Source: Paenibacillus ihumii (GTDB lineage Bacteria; Bacillota; Bacilli; Paenibacillales; Paenibacillaceae). Taken from it: DNA of 64,000 nucleotides. The position numbers and the translations under genes are program-made. Shown one piece after another: positions 53,331 to 61,975 of the stretch; within the stretch, counting starts at the first letter, position 1; each line of letters opens with the position of its first letter. The notes beneath the pieces were generated by a model that did not search any database, had not been told where the DNA came from, and saw nothing but the letters and a program-made list of their open reading frames with translations. The stretch lies in contig NZ_LN884299.1 of NCBI RefSeq assembly GCF_001403875.1, forward strand, positions 1,550,117 to 1,614,116. Reading direction: 5' to 3'.

Positions 53331-54974
53331 ATGAAATTTCGCACTTGGTTTGTTCCTTTTCTGCTGCTGCTCATATGGCCCCTGTTCGGCCAGGCAAATG
53401 CGGCTGCAGCGCGCCCGATTGAAATTATTCTGGATGGAAGGCTTCTGACGAGCGAGGCCCCTCCGTACATCAAGCCGAAGAACAATGTCACGATGGTGCC
53501 GCTCCGGGTGATCAGCGAAGGCTTGGGAGCTCAGGTCGACTGGCTTCCCGTCACGAAGTCCGTAACGATCGACAAAGACGGGAATACGATTGTACTGCGC
53601 AAAGGAAGCCCGACAGCCCAGGTGAACGGTACGGCGGTAAGCCTGGACGTATCGGTAGAGATCAGCTCGGGACGGACGATGGTGCCGCTTCGTTTCGTCG
53701 GCGAGCAGCTGGGGCTGCAGGTTGATTGGAATTCGGCGTCCCGGACGATAACATTGACCTCGCAGAGTACGAGCACACCGCCGGCAGAGAAGCCAGCACC
53801 TATAACTCCTCCGGTTGAACAGCCTGCGCCACCACCGGCAACTCAGCCACCTGGAGGCGGCGGAGGGGCGACGGAGCTGCGGGGAGTATGGATTTCGACG
53901 GTCATTAATCTCGACTGGCCGACCAAAGTCTCCTACGGAAATGAAGAGCAGCAGAAGCAGGAATACATCAAGCTGCTGGACGAGATGCAGGATATGGGCC
54001 TGAATGCGGTTTTTGTTCAGGTTAGGCCAACAGCAGATGCGATCTATCCTTCCAAGCTCGTGCCGTGGTCTGTCTATCTGACGGGAACCGCAGGCCAGGA
54101 TCCAGGGTATGATCCGCTTGCTTTCCTGATCGAGGAAACGCATCGCCGGGGCATGGAGTTCCATGCCTGGTTCAATCCTTTCCGGGCAAGCATGAATGCC
54201 GACACGAGCAAGCTCCCGAGCAATCATGTCGTTCATCAGCATCCGGACTGGATCGTGAAATTTGCCGACAAGCTCTACATTAATCCCGGCATCCCGGAGG
54301 CGCGGCAGCATATCATTGACGCCATCATGGAGGTTGTCACAGGCTATGATATCGATGGCGTGCATTTGGACGACTATTTCTACCCGTCGGGAGAGACGGC
54401 CAAGAGCAAGTTCAATGACGATGCCGCGATGAAGCGTTATAATGAGAAGCAGCTTAGCAAAGGGGATTGGCGCAGAGACAACATCAACCAATTCGTCCGC
54501 GACCTAGGCCGCAGCGTTCATGAGGCCAAACCCGACGTCTCGTACGGAATCAGCCCGTTCGGTGTGTGGCGCAACAAGGCTTCGGATATTACCGGCTCGG
54601 ACACGAAGGCCGGAATGACCGCATATGACAGCACTTATGCGGATGTCAGAGCCTGGATACGCAACGAATGGATCGATTATGTCACGCCGCAATTGTATTG
54701 GAGCCTGACGCGCCCCGAGGTACGCTATGATATTCTCGTAGACTGGTGGGCTCAGGAAGTCAGGGGAACGGATGTTAAGCTGTATATCGGACATTCTCCT
54801 TACAAGATCGGAACGACGGAGATCGGCTGGCAATCCGCAGACGAAATCATCCGTCAGTTGGAATACAACGAAAGAGTACCTGAAGTGAAGGGCAGCATCT
54901 TTTTTAGCGCCAAGGATTTAAAGAAGAATCCGCTAGGACTTATTTCATTATTAAAATCATATTTCGGCTCCTAG
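53331..54974 (+). CDS. Secreted GHL10 (DUF187) glycosidase-like protein with two stalk domains
   Basis: 547 residues. Signal peptide MKFRTWFVPFLLLLIWPLFG then QANAAAA. Residues about 28-145 are a copper amine oxidase N-terminal-like region with two MVPLR units (VTMVPLRVISEGLGAQVDW and RTMVPLRFVGEQLGLQVDW). A Pro-rich linker (PPAEKPAPITPPVEQPAPPP) and Gly run are followed by a TIM-barrel GHL10 domain, about 183-547: ELRGVWISTVINLDWP, GLNAVFVQVRPTADAIYPS, MEFHAWFNPFRAS, DIDGVHLDDYFYPS, YGISPFGVWRN. Family members resemble glycosidases, and some relatives act on cell-wall glycans; activity here is unproven. TTGGAGGTAACTG precedes the ATG. It interrupts the mntR-yqhO order seen in Bacillus. Confidence 0.85.
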   Translation: MKFRTWFVPFLLLLIWPLFGQANAAAARPIEIILDGRLLTSEAPPYIKPKNNVTMVPLRVISEGLGAQVDWLPVTKSVTIDKDGNTIVLRKGSPTAQVNGTAVSLDVSVEISSGRTMVPLRFVGEQLGLQVDWNSASRTITLTSQSTSTPPAEKPAPITPPVEQPAPPPATQPPGGGGGATELRGVWISTVINLDWPTKVSYGNEEQQKQEYIKLLDEMQDMGLNAVFVQVRPTADAIYPSKLVPWSVYLTGTAGQDPGYDPLAFLIEETHRRGMEFHAWFNPFRASMNADTSKLPSNHVVHQHPDWIVKFADKLYINPGIPEARQHIIDAIMEVVTGYDIDGVHLDDYFYPSGETAKSKFNDDAAMKRYNEKQLSKGDWRRDNINQFVRDLGRSVHEAKPDVSYGISPFGVWRNKASDITGSDTKAGMTAYDSTYADVRAWIRNEWIDYVTPQLYWSLTRPEVRYDILVDWWAQEVRGTDVKLYIGHSPYKIGTTEIGWQSADEIIRQLEYNERVPEVKGSIFFSAKDLKKNPLGLISLLKSYFGS

Positions 54975-54985
54975 GATGACATAGG

Positions 54986-55040
54986 AACAGCCCCCTTGAC
55001 ATACATAAGCAGTAGACTTGTGTATGGAATGGGGGCTGTT
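54986..55040 (+). promoter_or_regulatory. Hairpin enclosing the ribosome site of the patatin gene
   Basis: AACAGCCCCC (54986-54995) and GGGGGCTGTT (55031-55040) form a 10-bp stem; inside it CATACA/TGTATG pair too. The GGGGG of the right arm is the only Shine-Dalgarno-like sequence before ATG 55046. It may act as a weak terminator for the upstream gene, as a translation block for the next one, or both. TTGACA (54996-55001) lies in the loop side. Confidence 0.5.
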
Positions 55041-55045
55041 GTTAT

Positions 55046-56011
55046 ATGTTGATAAATGGCGTATTCGAGGGCGGGGGCGTTAAAGGGATATCCTTGGCGG
55101 GGGCGGTCAGGGCGGCAGAGCGGCATGGGGCGAAGTTTCACCGGGTAGCCGGAACGTCATCGGGCTCCATCGTTGCAGCTCTGATCGCGGCCGGCTATTC
55201 CGCTGAAGAGATGAAGGAGATTATCATGGGAACCTCGTTCATAGAGTTCCTGAAACGAGCTCCAATCTTTAACGTACGGATCATCGGTCCGGCGCTCAGG
55301 GTGCTGCTTAAGAAGGGGCTGTATTCGGGGGAAGCTCTGGAGGACTGGATCAGGCAGTTGATGGTCGACAAGGGCATCCGAACCTTCGGTGATTTGCCGA
55401 AAGGCAAGCTGACGATCATTGCCTCCGACATTACGAGCGGACGAATATTGATTCTTCCTGATGATCTTCAGAAGCTGGGCATCTCCCCCCAAAAGTTTGA
55501 AGTCGCCCGGGCGGTGCGGATGAGCTGCAGCATCCCTTATTTCTTTGACCCCGTGCTGCTGAGGCTGCCTCCTCAGCTGTCGATGGGCAAGCCGTTTGCA
55601 GACCAGTTTCTGCATATCGTCGACGGCGGGCTGCTCAGCAATTTCCCATTATGGCTGTTCGATGAGGACAGCTGCAAGCCCCGGGGGGAGATGATTCCCA
55701 CGGTCGGCTTCCAAATGGTCGGAAAGAATTCGAACCAGCCTCATCTGATCACGGGGCCGTTCACGATGCTTCAGGCGCTGGTGGAGACGATGCTCTCGGC
55801 GCATGATGAGAGGTATATCGAGCAATCGAACCGCTACCGGACGATTAAAATACCGACGCTTGGCATCGGTACGACCCAGTTCGATATCAGCAAAGAAGAA
55901 AGCCTGCTGCTTTATGAATCCGGGCTTCAATCGGGCACTCACTTCTTCAGTGACTGGAATACCCAATATTACGAAGAACAGTTCATAAAGTATCAGCAGG
56001 CTAATAAATAA
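55046..56011 (+). CDS. yqhO: Patatin-like phospholipase family protein
   Basis: 321 residues. Oxyanion GVFEGGGVKGISLAG, nucleophile Ser in AGTSSGSIVAALIAAGY (GxSxG) and catalytic Asp in IVDGGLLSNFPLWLFD, the complete patatin Ser-Asp dyad. No signal peptide; predicted cytosolic or membrane-associated lipid acyl hydrolase. Gene position downstream of mntR and beside yqhP/yqhQ matches Bacillus yqhO. ATG 55046 has only GGGGG, 10 nt upstream, inside a stem. Confidence 0.9.
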   Translation: MLINGVFEGGGVKGISLAGAVRAAERHGAKFHRVAGTSSGSIVAALIAAGYSAEEMKEIIMGTSFIEFLKRAPIFNVRIIGPALRVLLKKGLYSGEALEDWIRQLMVDKGIRTFGDLPKGKLTIIASDITSGRILILPDDLQKLGISPQKFEVARAVRMSCSIPYFFDPVLLRLPPQLSMGKPFADQFLHIVDGGLLSNFPLWLFDEDSCKPRGEMIPTVGFQMVGKNSNQPHLITGPFTMLQALVETMLSAHDERYIEQSNRYRTIKIPTLGIGTTQFDISKEESLLLYESGLQSGTHFFSDWNTQYYEEQFIKYQQANK

Positions 56012-56013
56012 AA

Positions 56014-56337
56014 TCAATGGTACCTTGGTACGTCATCCTCATTCTTTCCTTTATTTCCTTCGATGACCTGGAACGGGTAATGCTTGCGTTTATGTCCTGA
56101 GGACTGCCGCTGCTCGGTAGCCAGTTTGGCCATCGTCCGGGCAGAAGGCTTTACCTTAGGGTGCCTTGCCCTGTATTTGCGCGGCGGGAATTTATAGAGC
56201 CAGAACACGATTCCCACCAGGACGGCAGGGATGAGCAAGCTGCTCCAATCCATGAGCCCTCTTCCAAATATCGCATTAATCACTCCAAATGCAGCAAGTC
56301 CTATCATACTCCAAAATAGGATGGCCTGCTTCTTCAT
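56014..56337 (-). CDS. yqhP: YqhP-like small membrane protein
   Basis: 107 residues with two N-terminal membrane segments (about 6-24 and 34-50), then a basic cytoplasmic tail (PPRKYRARHPKVK, HKRKHYPFQVIEGNKG). Function unknown; named by position between yqhO and yqhQ, as in Bacillus. AAAGGATG upstream lies across the yqhQ stop, 6 nt away, so it is co-translated with yqhQ. Its stop is 2 nt from the convergent patatin stop. Confidence 0.7.
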   Translation of the reverse strand: MKKQAILFWSMIGLAAFGVINAIFGRGLMDWSSLLIPAVLVGIVFWLYKFPPRKYRARHPKVKPSARTMAKLATEQRQSSGHKRKHYPFQVIEGNKGKNEDDVPRYH

Positions 56338-56343
56338 CGCTTA

Positions 56344-57339
56344 TCATCCTTTCACGGGATCAAAGGCCGTATTTGGGGCAGGCTGTGAAATGACACCCTC
56401 CCGTTCATATTGTTCGTCGAGCTCTCGCATCCGGTTGAAGGAAGCGATCGATACCTCTACCTGATCGTCCTTCGGCTCCTTCGTGGTTAGCAGCTGGAGC
56501 CAGAGCCCCGGATAACCGAGGAAGCGAAGCACGGGAATGTCGCGGACCGCATTGGTCAAGCGCAGAAGCTCAAAGGAGACCCCGATCACCAGCGGCAGCA
56601 GCAGCAGCCGGAGGTACATGCGCTCCCAGACGTTGTCCCAATGGAACAGGGAATAAATGATTACGCCGACGATGACGGTTAGGATAATGAAGCTGCTGCC
56701 GCAGCGGTAGTGAAGCCGGCTGTATTTCTGCACGTTCTCGACCGTCAGCTCTTCACCGTTCTCATAGGCTGTAATTACTTTATGCTCCGCACCGTGATAT
56801 TGGAACAGTCTCTTGATCACCGGAGTTTGCGAGATAGCCCATAAATAGACCAGCAGCAGGACGATTTTGATCACGCCTTCCACCAGCGTATGCAGTACCC
56901 GGTTGTTGAATGCGTTCTGGAATAAATACTGCTCCACGATGGCCGGAACCAAGGTGAATACGACTTTGCCGAACAGGAAGGACAGAACGCCGGCGATCGC
57001 AACGCCTACAATCATCGTCAGGGAAAAACCGGATGATTCCTTCTCCTTCTGCTTGGCGCGTTCCTCCGGCTCCGTCTCGTCATCGGCCAAGGCCTCTGCA
57101 GAGTAGTTCAGGTGCTTTGAGCCTTTGGCACTGGAGTCGATAATGCTGACAATACCGCGAATCAGCGGGACTTTGCGCAGCTTCTTAACCCATGACTTGT
57201 CCTGTTTGGGAACCTCCAGAAAAGTAATTTCCCCATTTTTGCGGCGGACCGCGGTGACATTAACATGCTTGCCGCCAAACATGACACCTTCTATTACGGC
57301 TTGGCCGCCATAAATATTCGGTTTGGATTGCGTAGGCAA
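56344..57339 (-). CDS. yqhQ: DUF1385 family membrane protein YqhQ
   Basis: 331 residues. Family core YGGQAVIEGVMFGGKHVNVTAVRR at the N-terminus, membrane segments about 105-160 and 190-250, and the conserved FQYHGAEHKVITAYENGEELT and SRLHYRCGSSFIILTVIVG. Biochemical role unknown. The frame opens with GTG at 57348, but GGGAAGG abuts that codon; TTG 57339 has AAGGTG at a workable distance and is preferred. First gene of the yqhQ-yqhP unit, divergent from yqhR. Confidence 0.88.
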   Translation of the reverse strand: MPTQSKPNIYGGQAVIEGVMFGGKHVNVTAVRRKNGEITFLEVPKQDKSWVKKLRKVPLIRGIVSIIDSSAKGSKHLNYSAEALADDETEPEERAKQKEKESSGFSLTMIVGVAIAGVLSFLFGKVVFTLVPAIVEQYLFQNAFNNRVLHTLVEGVIKIVLLLVYLWAISQTPVIKRLFQYHGAEHKVITAYENGEELTVENVQKYSRLHYRCGSSFIILTVIVGVIIYSLFHWDNVWERMYLRLLLLPLVIGVSFELLRLTNAVRDIPVLRFLGYPGLWLQLLTTKEPKDDQVEVSIASFNRMRELDEQYEREGVISQPAPNTAFDPVKG

Positions 57340-57502
57340 AAATTTCACCTTCCCTAATTAATCTCGGTATCGCATAGAATAATAATTCCATTGTAGCGAA
57401 TCTGGGGATCAAATTCTAGTTTGTTTAGTCTTTTTCGAACCTGCGCATACTATAAGGACGAATGGAAGCCATGGATGGGACAGGAAAGGAAGGGATGCGC
57501 CA

Positions 57503-58003
57503 GTGTCTAAGCGAAGGCGGCAAAGGGATGATGGATTGAAAAGAACGAATGTGTGGACCTTCAGTCTGCAGCTCGGTTTTTTTGCCGGGCTGATCTGGGG
57601 CGGAATTAAAGCGTTGATGTATTACTTCAGATTATCGGTCATCTTGCCGGGATATTTGGCGGAGCCCTTTTTCAAGACGCCGTTTCTCAAAACGCAGGCC
57701 GGATATTATGTCGGGTGGCTGTTCTTCATCTTGTTCTCGATCATCGCCGCACTGCTGTATACTCTGCTCTTTCGCCGCTTGAAGGGACCGTATCCGGGGA
57801 TCATATACGGCATCGTATGGTGGGCCGTTATCTTTATGGTGCTGGGGCCGATGCTGGGCATGACAGCAAAGCTTTCCTCGCTGCCGGCGGATACGGTAAT
57901 CAGCGAATTTTGCCTTTATTTATTATGGGGGCTGTTCATCGGATATACAGCTGCCATGGAATATACGGACGAGCGGCACAGAGAACCGCAAAAAGCGCTG
58001 TAA
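57503..58003 (+). CDS. yqhR: YqhR-like membrane protein
   Basis: 166 residues, four membrane segments (about 20-40, 68-90, 98-118, 135-153), basic N-terminus [12 protein letters not shown]. Conserved [32 protein letters not shown] and [16 protein letters not shown]. Role unknown; Bacillus yqhR occupies the same place before aroQ. GTG start after GGGATGCGCCA. Confidence 0.8.
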   Translation: MSKRRRQRDDGLKRTNVWTFSLQLGFFAGLIWGGIKALMYYFRLSVILPGYLAEPFFKTPFLKTQAGYYVGWLFFILFSIIAALLYTLLFRRLKGPYPGIIYGIVWWAVIFMVLGPMLGMTAKLSSLPADTVISEFCLYLLWGLFIGYTAAMEYTDERHREPQKAL

Positions 58004-58079
58004 TAAGCATAAAAGGCTTCTCATTTGCCTCGCACCTATGTTAAAATTACTTTTGGTAATTTTGCAGGAAGGGTGTGGA

Positions 58080-58526
58080 ATGATGTACCGTATCCTGGTA
58101 TTGAACGGACCGAATTTAAATATGCTGGGGATTCGCGAACCTGGCGTATATGGTTCCGCTGGGCTTCGCGAGATAGAAGACAGCTTGCGTAAGCAGGGCG
58201 AGCAGCGGGGTCTGGTTCTTGAGTTCTATCAATCCAACCATGAGGGATATCTGATCGATAAGATACATGCAGCGCTGGGCAGCTTCGATGGGATTATCAT
58301 CAATCCGGGTGCGCTGACGCATTACAGTTATGCGCTGCGCGATGCATTTGCCGCAGTGAGCCTTCCTTTTGTGGAAGTGCATATGTCGAACATCCATGCC
58401 CGAGAGACCTTCCGCCATACATCCGTTACCGCCGCTTTGGCGGTCGGCCAAATCGCCGGCTTCGGCGCATACAGCTATGAGCTGGGCTTAATGGCGCTGG
58501 TACGGCATCTGGAAAGTCGAAAATAA
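58080..58526 (+). CDS. aroQ: Type II 3-dehydroquinate dehydratase
   Basis: 148 residues. [21 protein letters not shown] (first active-site strand, catalytic Tyr in VYG), [32 protein letters not shown] and [18 protein letters not shown] (catalytic His). Third step of the shikimate pathway. Tandem ATGs at 58080 and 58083 both suit AGGAAGGG; the frame is open from 58038 but has no site there. Confidence 0.95.
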   Translation: MMYRILVLNGPNLNMLGIREPGVYGSAGLREIEDSLRKQGEQRGLVLEFYQSNHEGYLIDKIHAALGSFDGIIINPGALTHYSYALRDAFAAVSLPFVEVHMSNIHARETFRHTSVTAALAVGQIAGFGAYSYELGLMALVRHLESRK

Positions 58527-58538
58527 GGAGAGCATATA

Positions 58539-59615
58539 ATGGCGAATTCAAGAGTAAGCCGCCTTCGGGAAGCCATGAGAGAGAAGCGCCTGGAAGCGGT
58601 ATGGATTACCGGGAACGTCAATCGTCAGTATTTGACGGGATTTACCGGGACGTCCGGCTACGTGTTAGTTACGATGGACAAGTCATATCTGTTAACGGAT
58701 TTTCGCTACATGACCCAGGCTGCCGATCAAGCGGCAGGCTTCGAGATCGTCGAGCACGGCCCGTCCGTCGCGAGCACGCTTACAGAGCTGCTATCCAGCC
58801 AGAAGATCAGCGAGCTTGGATTCGAAGAGGACAAAGTGGTCTTCTCCACCTTCCGGGCTTACGAGGAGGATCTGGATCCCGTTAAGCTGATTCCTACGGC
58901 TGGCCTGGTTGAAGGCCTGCGCTTATTCAAGGATGATCATGAGCTTAAGCTCATGAAGCAGGCTGCGGAGCTGGCCGACCAGACATTTATGCATATGCTT
59001 AAGGTGCTGCGGCCGGGCGTAGCGGAACGGGACATGGCCCTGGAGATCGAGGTCTTTATGCGGAAGCGCGGGGCGACCTCAAGCAGCTTCGATACGATTG
59101 TGGCCTCGGGCGAGCGTTCGGCCCTGCCGCACGGAGTTGCCAGTGATCGCGTGCTGGGCAGCGGCGAATTTGTCAAAATGGATTTCGGCGCGCTGCTGAA
59201 CGGGTACTGCTCGGACATTACGCGAACTGTGGTGCTCGGCAAGCCAGCTCCTAAGCATCGCGAGATTTATGACATCGTGCTTGAGGCTCAGCTTCATACC
59301 CTTCAGCATCTTCGCCCAGGCATGACGGGCCACGAAGCGGATGCTCTTGCCCGCGACATCATCGCCCGTTACGGTTATGGCGAGCAGTTCGGCCACAGCA
59401 CGGGGCACGGGCTGGGCATGGAGGTGCACGAGTCTCCCCGTCTATCTAAGCTTAGCGACGATGTTCTGCAGCCGGGAATGGTCGTTACAGTCGAACCGGG
59501 AATCTACATACCGGGCTTTGGCGGCGTGCGGATTGAGGATGATGTCGTCATTACGGAGGACGGCTGCCGCAGGCTGACGGAATCGAGCAAGGAGTTCACT
59601 GTCATTGATTTTTAA
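58539..59615 (+). CDS. yqhT: Xaa-Pro aminopeptidase-like M24 metallopeptidase
   Basis: 358 residues. Creatinase-like N-domain (1-130) and pita-bread M24 domain with all five metal ligands: Asp in VKMDFGALLNGYCSDITRTV (two), His in FGHSTGHGLGMEVHE, Glu in TVEPGIYIPGFGGVRIEDDV (two). Removes N-terminal residues before proline. TAAGGAGAGCATATA precedes the ATG. 12 nt after aroQ, 81 nt before efp, the conserved Bacillus order. Confidence 0.94.
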   Translation: MANSRVSRLREAMREKRLEAVWITGNVNRQYLTGFTGTSGYVLVTMDKSYLLTDFRYMTQAADQAAGFEIVEHGPSVASTLTELLSSQKISELGFEEDKVVFSTFRAYEEDLDPVKLIPTAGLVEGLRLFKDDHELKLMKQAAELADQTFMHMLKVLRPGVAERDMALEIEVFMRKRGATSSSFDTIVASGERSALPHGVASDRVLGSGEFVKMDFGALLNGYCSDITRTVVLGKPAPKHREIYDIVLEAQLHTLQHLRPGMTGHEADALARDIIARYGYGEQFGHSTGHGLGMEVHESPRLSKLSDDVLQPGMVVTVEPGIYIPGFGGVRIEDDVVITEDGCRRLTESSKEFTVIDF

Positions 59616-59696
59616 TGTATGGCTTTAAAATGGGGTAATTTTAGATTATCATACAGTAGTTGTGCAACTCATTTGATCCTATAGGAGGTTCTATTT

Positions 59697-60254
59697 GTGA
59701 TTTCAGTCAACGATTTTAAAACAGGCCTGACCATCGAATTCGAAGGCGACATCTATACGGTGCTGGAGTTCCAGCACGTAAAGCCGGGGAAAGGGGCTGC
59801 GTTCGTCCGCTCTAAATTGAAAAATCTCCGTAACGGGAATACGGTCGAGAAGACGTTCCGCGCCGGCGAGACCGTGAGCAGAGCGATGATCGAGAACCGC
59901 GACGTCCAATATTTGTACGCTAGTGGACAAGATCATACATTCATGGATAACGAGACGTATGACCAATTTACGTTGTCCGCTGACCAATTGGAATGGGAAC
60001 TGAACTTCCTGAAGGAGAATATGAACGTGAAAATCGTCAGCTACCAAGGCGAAATTCTCGGGATCAATTTGCCGAACAGCGTGGAACTGCGCGTAGTGGA
60101 ATCCGAGCCGGGCATTAAAGGCAATACCGCTACCGGCGCTACGAAGAACGCCAAGCTGGAGACGGGCCTTAACGTACAGGTTCCATTGTTCATTAATCAG
60201 GATGATGTTCTTCTGATTGATACTCGTGAAGGCAAGTATATTTCCCGGGCTTAA
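59697..60254 (+). CDS. efp: Translation elongation factor P
   Basis: 185 residues, three OB-like domains. [17 protein letters not shown] at the start, [20 protein letters not shown] carrying the tip Lys (modified in many bacteria), and [29 protein letters not shown] at the end. Relieves ribosome stalling at polyproline, relevant to the Pro-rich linkers in the secreted proteins nearby. GTG start with AGGAGG 8 nt upstream. Confidence 0.97.
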   Translation: MISVNDFKTGLTIEFEGDIYTVLEFQHVKPGKGAAFVRSKLKNLRNGNTVEKTFRAGETVSRAMIENRDVQYLYASGQDHTFMDNETYDQFTLSADQLEWELNFLKENMNVKIVSYQGEILGINLPNSVELRVVESEPGIKGNTATGATKNAKLETGLNVQVPLFINQDDVLLIDTREGKYISRA

Positions 60255-60295
60255 AATTCACGATACACATTCATGCCTTGCAGAAGGCAGCCTCA

Positions 60296-60329
60296 TCCTC
60301 CACTCTTTTTCGAGTGGGGGAATTTTTTT
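60296..60329 (+). terminator. efp terminator
   Basis: TCCTCCACTC and GAGTGGGGGA stem followed by seven T. Confidence 0.8.
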
Positions 60330-60531
60330 GGATGGATCCGGGTCTTAAAATATGATGAAAACTTCAATGATTGTATTGAAAAGCAATGGATTATTACCGC
60401 TCTTTCGTATTATACTGGTTTAAAGCGTTACTGCTAGCATTTCCAGTGATAGCGATTCTATTAGAACTCATCGTGTATCATAGCCGTACTGTGCTTGGAT
60501 AGGAGATAGTCTATTTTTGGGAGGGTCTGAT

Positions 60532-61785
60532 TTGGCTTTATTTGTTATGAAGTTCGGTGGAAGTTCCGTGGGCGACACGGAACGGATGCAGCGCGTAGCC
60601 CGGCGCATCGTCGAGAAGCAGGATGAGGGGCATCAGGTTGTTGCTGTGGTGTCTGCCATGGGGGATACGACGGATGATTTGATTGATCAGGCGAAGCTTC
60701 TGAGCAAGGAGCCGCCTTTACGTGAAATGGATATGCTGATGACGACGGGAGAGCAGATTTCGATTTCGCTTCTGTCCATCGCGATTCATGCGGAAGGCCG
60801 CAAGGCGGTATCATTTACCGGCTGGCAGGCTGGCTTCCGTACCGATAAAGAGCATTCCAGAGCTCGCATTACCGATATTCAGCCGCAGCGGGTGCAGGCG
60901 GCGCTGGACGAAGGCAATATCGTTATCGTTGCCGGATTCCAGGGGATGAGCGAGGACGGAGAGATCACGACGTTCGGACGCGGCGGCTCGGATACGACGG
61001 CAGTTGCTCTAGCCGCGGCCATTTCTGCCGATTACTGTGAAATCTACACAGATGTAGACGGTATTTATTCTACGGATCCGCGGATCGTGAAGAATGCCCG
61101 CAAGCTGCAGGAAATTTCTTATGATGAAATGCTGGAGCTTGCTAATCTGGGCGCTGCTGTGCTTCATCCGCGCGCAGTGGAATACGCGAAGCATAATCAA
61201 GTCCGTCTCGTCGTTCGTTCAAGCTTTAATCATAATGAGGGTACGGTTGTTAAGGAGGAAGCGAAAATGGAGCAGGGTGTAGTAGTCAGCGGTATTGCTT
61301 ACGATAAAAATGTAGCGAGAATCAGCATTTTGGGCGTATCCCATGTGCCGGGGGTATTGGCCCAGGTATTCGGTTCCCTTGCAGATGCGAAAATCGATGT
61401 AGATATTATTGTTCAGAGCGGTGTGCAGGACGGCAAGGCGGATTTCTCCTTCACCGTGGCCCTCACGGACCGGGAGAAGGCGCTGCAGGTCATTAACGGA
61501 ATTCGCGGCAGCCTGCCGTTTGATGAGGTCACTTCGGAGGATGGCCTGGTTAAAGTATCGATCGTCGGTGCAGGCATGGTCAGCCATCCTGGCGTGGCTG
61601 CGAAAATGTTCGATGTGATTTCCAAAGAGGGCGTCAACATCAAGATGGTAAGCACCTCGGAGATCAAAGTATCCTGCGTAATCGAAGGAACGAAGCTTAA
61701 TGATGTGGTCAAAGCGCTGCATACCGCTTATGGCCTGGATACCGAGAGCCAGGTGTTTGTCGGCGGACCACAGGAGCGCCGCTAA
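60532..61785 (+). CDS. lysC: Aspartokinase (lysine-sensitive type II, alpha and beta from one gene)
   Basis: 417 residues. Kinase domain 1-245: FVMKFGGSSVGDTERMQ, REMDMLMTTGEQISISLL, FTGWQAGF and TTFGRGGSDTTAVALAAA. Two ACT domains 262-410 (ARISILGVSHVPGVLAQVFG; VKVSIVGAGMVSHPGVAAKM) for feedback. First step of lysine, threonine, methionine and diaminopimelate synthesis. GGGAGGG before TTG 60532 defines the start; a TTG at 60517 is upstream of that site. Met246 (61267) has its own AGGAGG, matching the internal beta-subunit start known for Bacillus LysC. The 277-bp leader from 60255 shows no lysine riboswitch core. Confidence 0.95.
   Translation: MALFVMKFGGSSVGDTERMQRVARRIVEKQDEGHQVVAVVSAMGDTTDDLIDQAKLLSKEPPLREMDMLMTTGEQISISLLSIAIHAEGRKAVSFTGWQAGFRTDKEHSRARITDIQPQRVQAALDEGNIVIVAGFQGMSEDGEITTFGRGGSDTTAVALAAAISADYCEIYTDVDGIYSTDPRIVKNARKLQEISYDEMLELANLGAAVLHPRAVEYAKHNQVRLVVRSSFNHNEGTVVKEEAKMEQGVVVSGIAYDKNVARISILGVSHVPGVLAQVFGSLADAKIDVDIIVQSGVQDGKADFSFTVALTDREKALQVINGIRGSLPFDEVTSEDGLVKVSIVGAGMVSHPGVAAKMFDVISKEGVNIKMVSTSEIKVSCVIEGTKLNDVVKALHTAYGLDTESQVFVGGPQERR
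61253..61269 (+). promoter_or_regulatory. Internal ribosome site and start for the LysC beta subunit
   Basis: AGGAGG (61253-61258), 8-nt spacer and ATG 61267 in the lysC frame would give a 172-residue product (61267-61785) containing both ACT domains. In Bacillus aspartokinase II the beta subunit starts at the equivalent Met and forms alpha2-beta2. Confidence 0.8.
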
Positions 61786-61812
61786 TCAAGCTTTAGCCAC
61801 AACTATATCAGG

Positions 61813-61854
61813 AAAGCCGTTTCGCTGCAGACCATGTGGCGGAACGGCTTTTTG
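61813..61854 (+). terminator. lysC terminator
   Basis: AAAGCCGTTTCGC (61813-61825) and GCGGAACGGCTTTTT (61839-61853). Confidence 0.85.
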
Positions 61855-61975
61855 TCTGTCTGCGGAAAGATCAAAGTTTAATTCATATTTTTGTTATTTT
61901 ATCGTTCCCTGGCGTTTAAACATAAGGTGTAGGTATAGTGTCTGCCGGATGAAACCGCCGAGGGAGGATTATAAC

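Noticed and set aside
53178..54491. 437-codon minus-strand frame opposite the GHL10 gene
   Set aside because: Antisense shadow of a well-supported secreted protein; Arg-rich composition and no ribosome site.
60255..60531. Possible lysine riboswitch before lysC
   Set aside because: The conserved L-box core sequences are not visible; no terminator or antiterminator pair was found in the leader.
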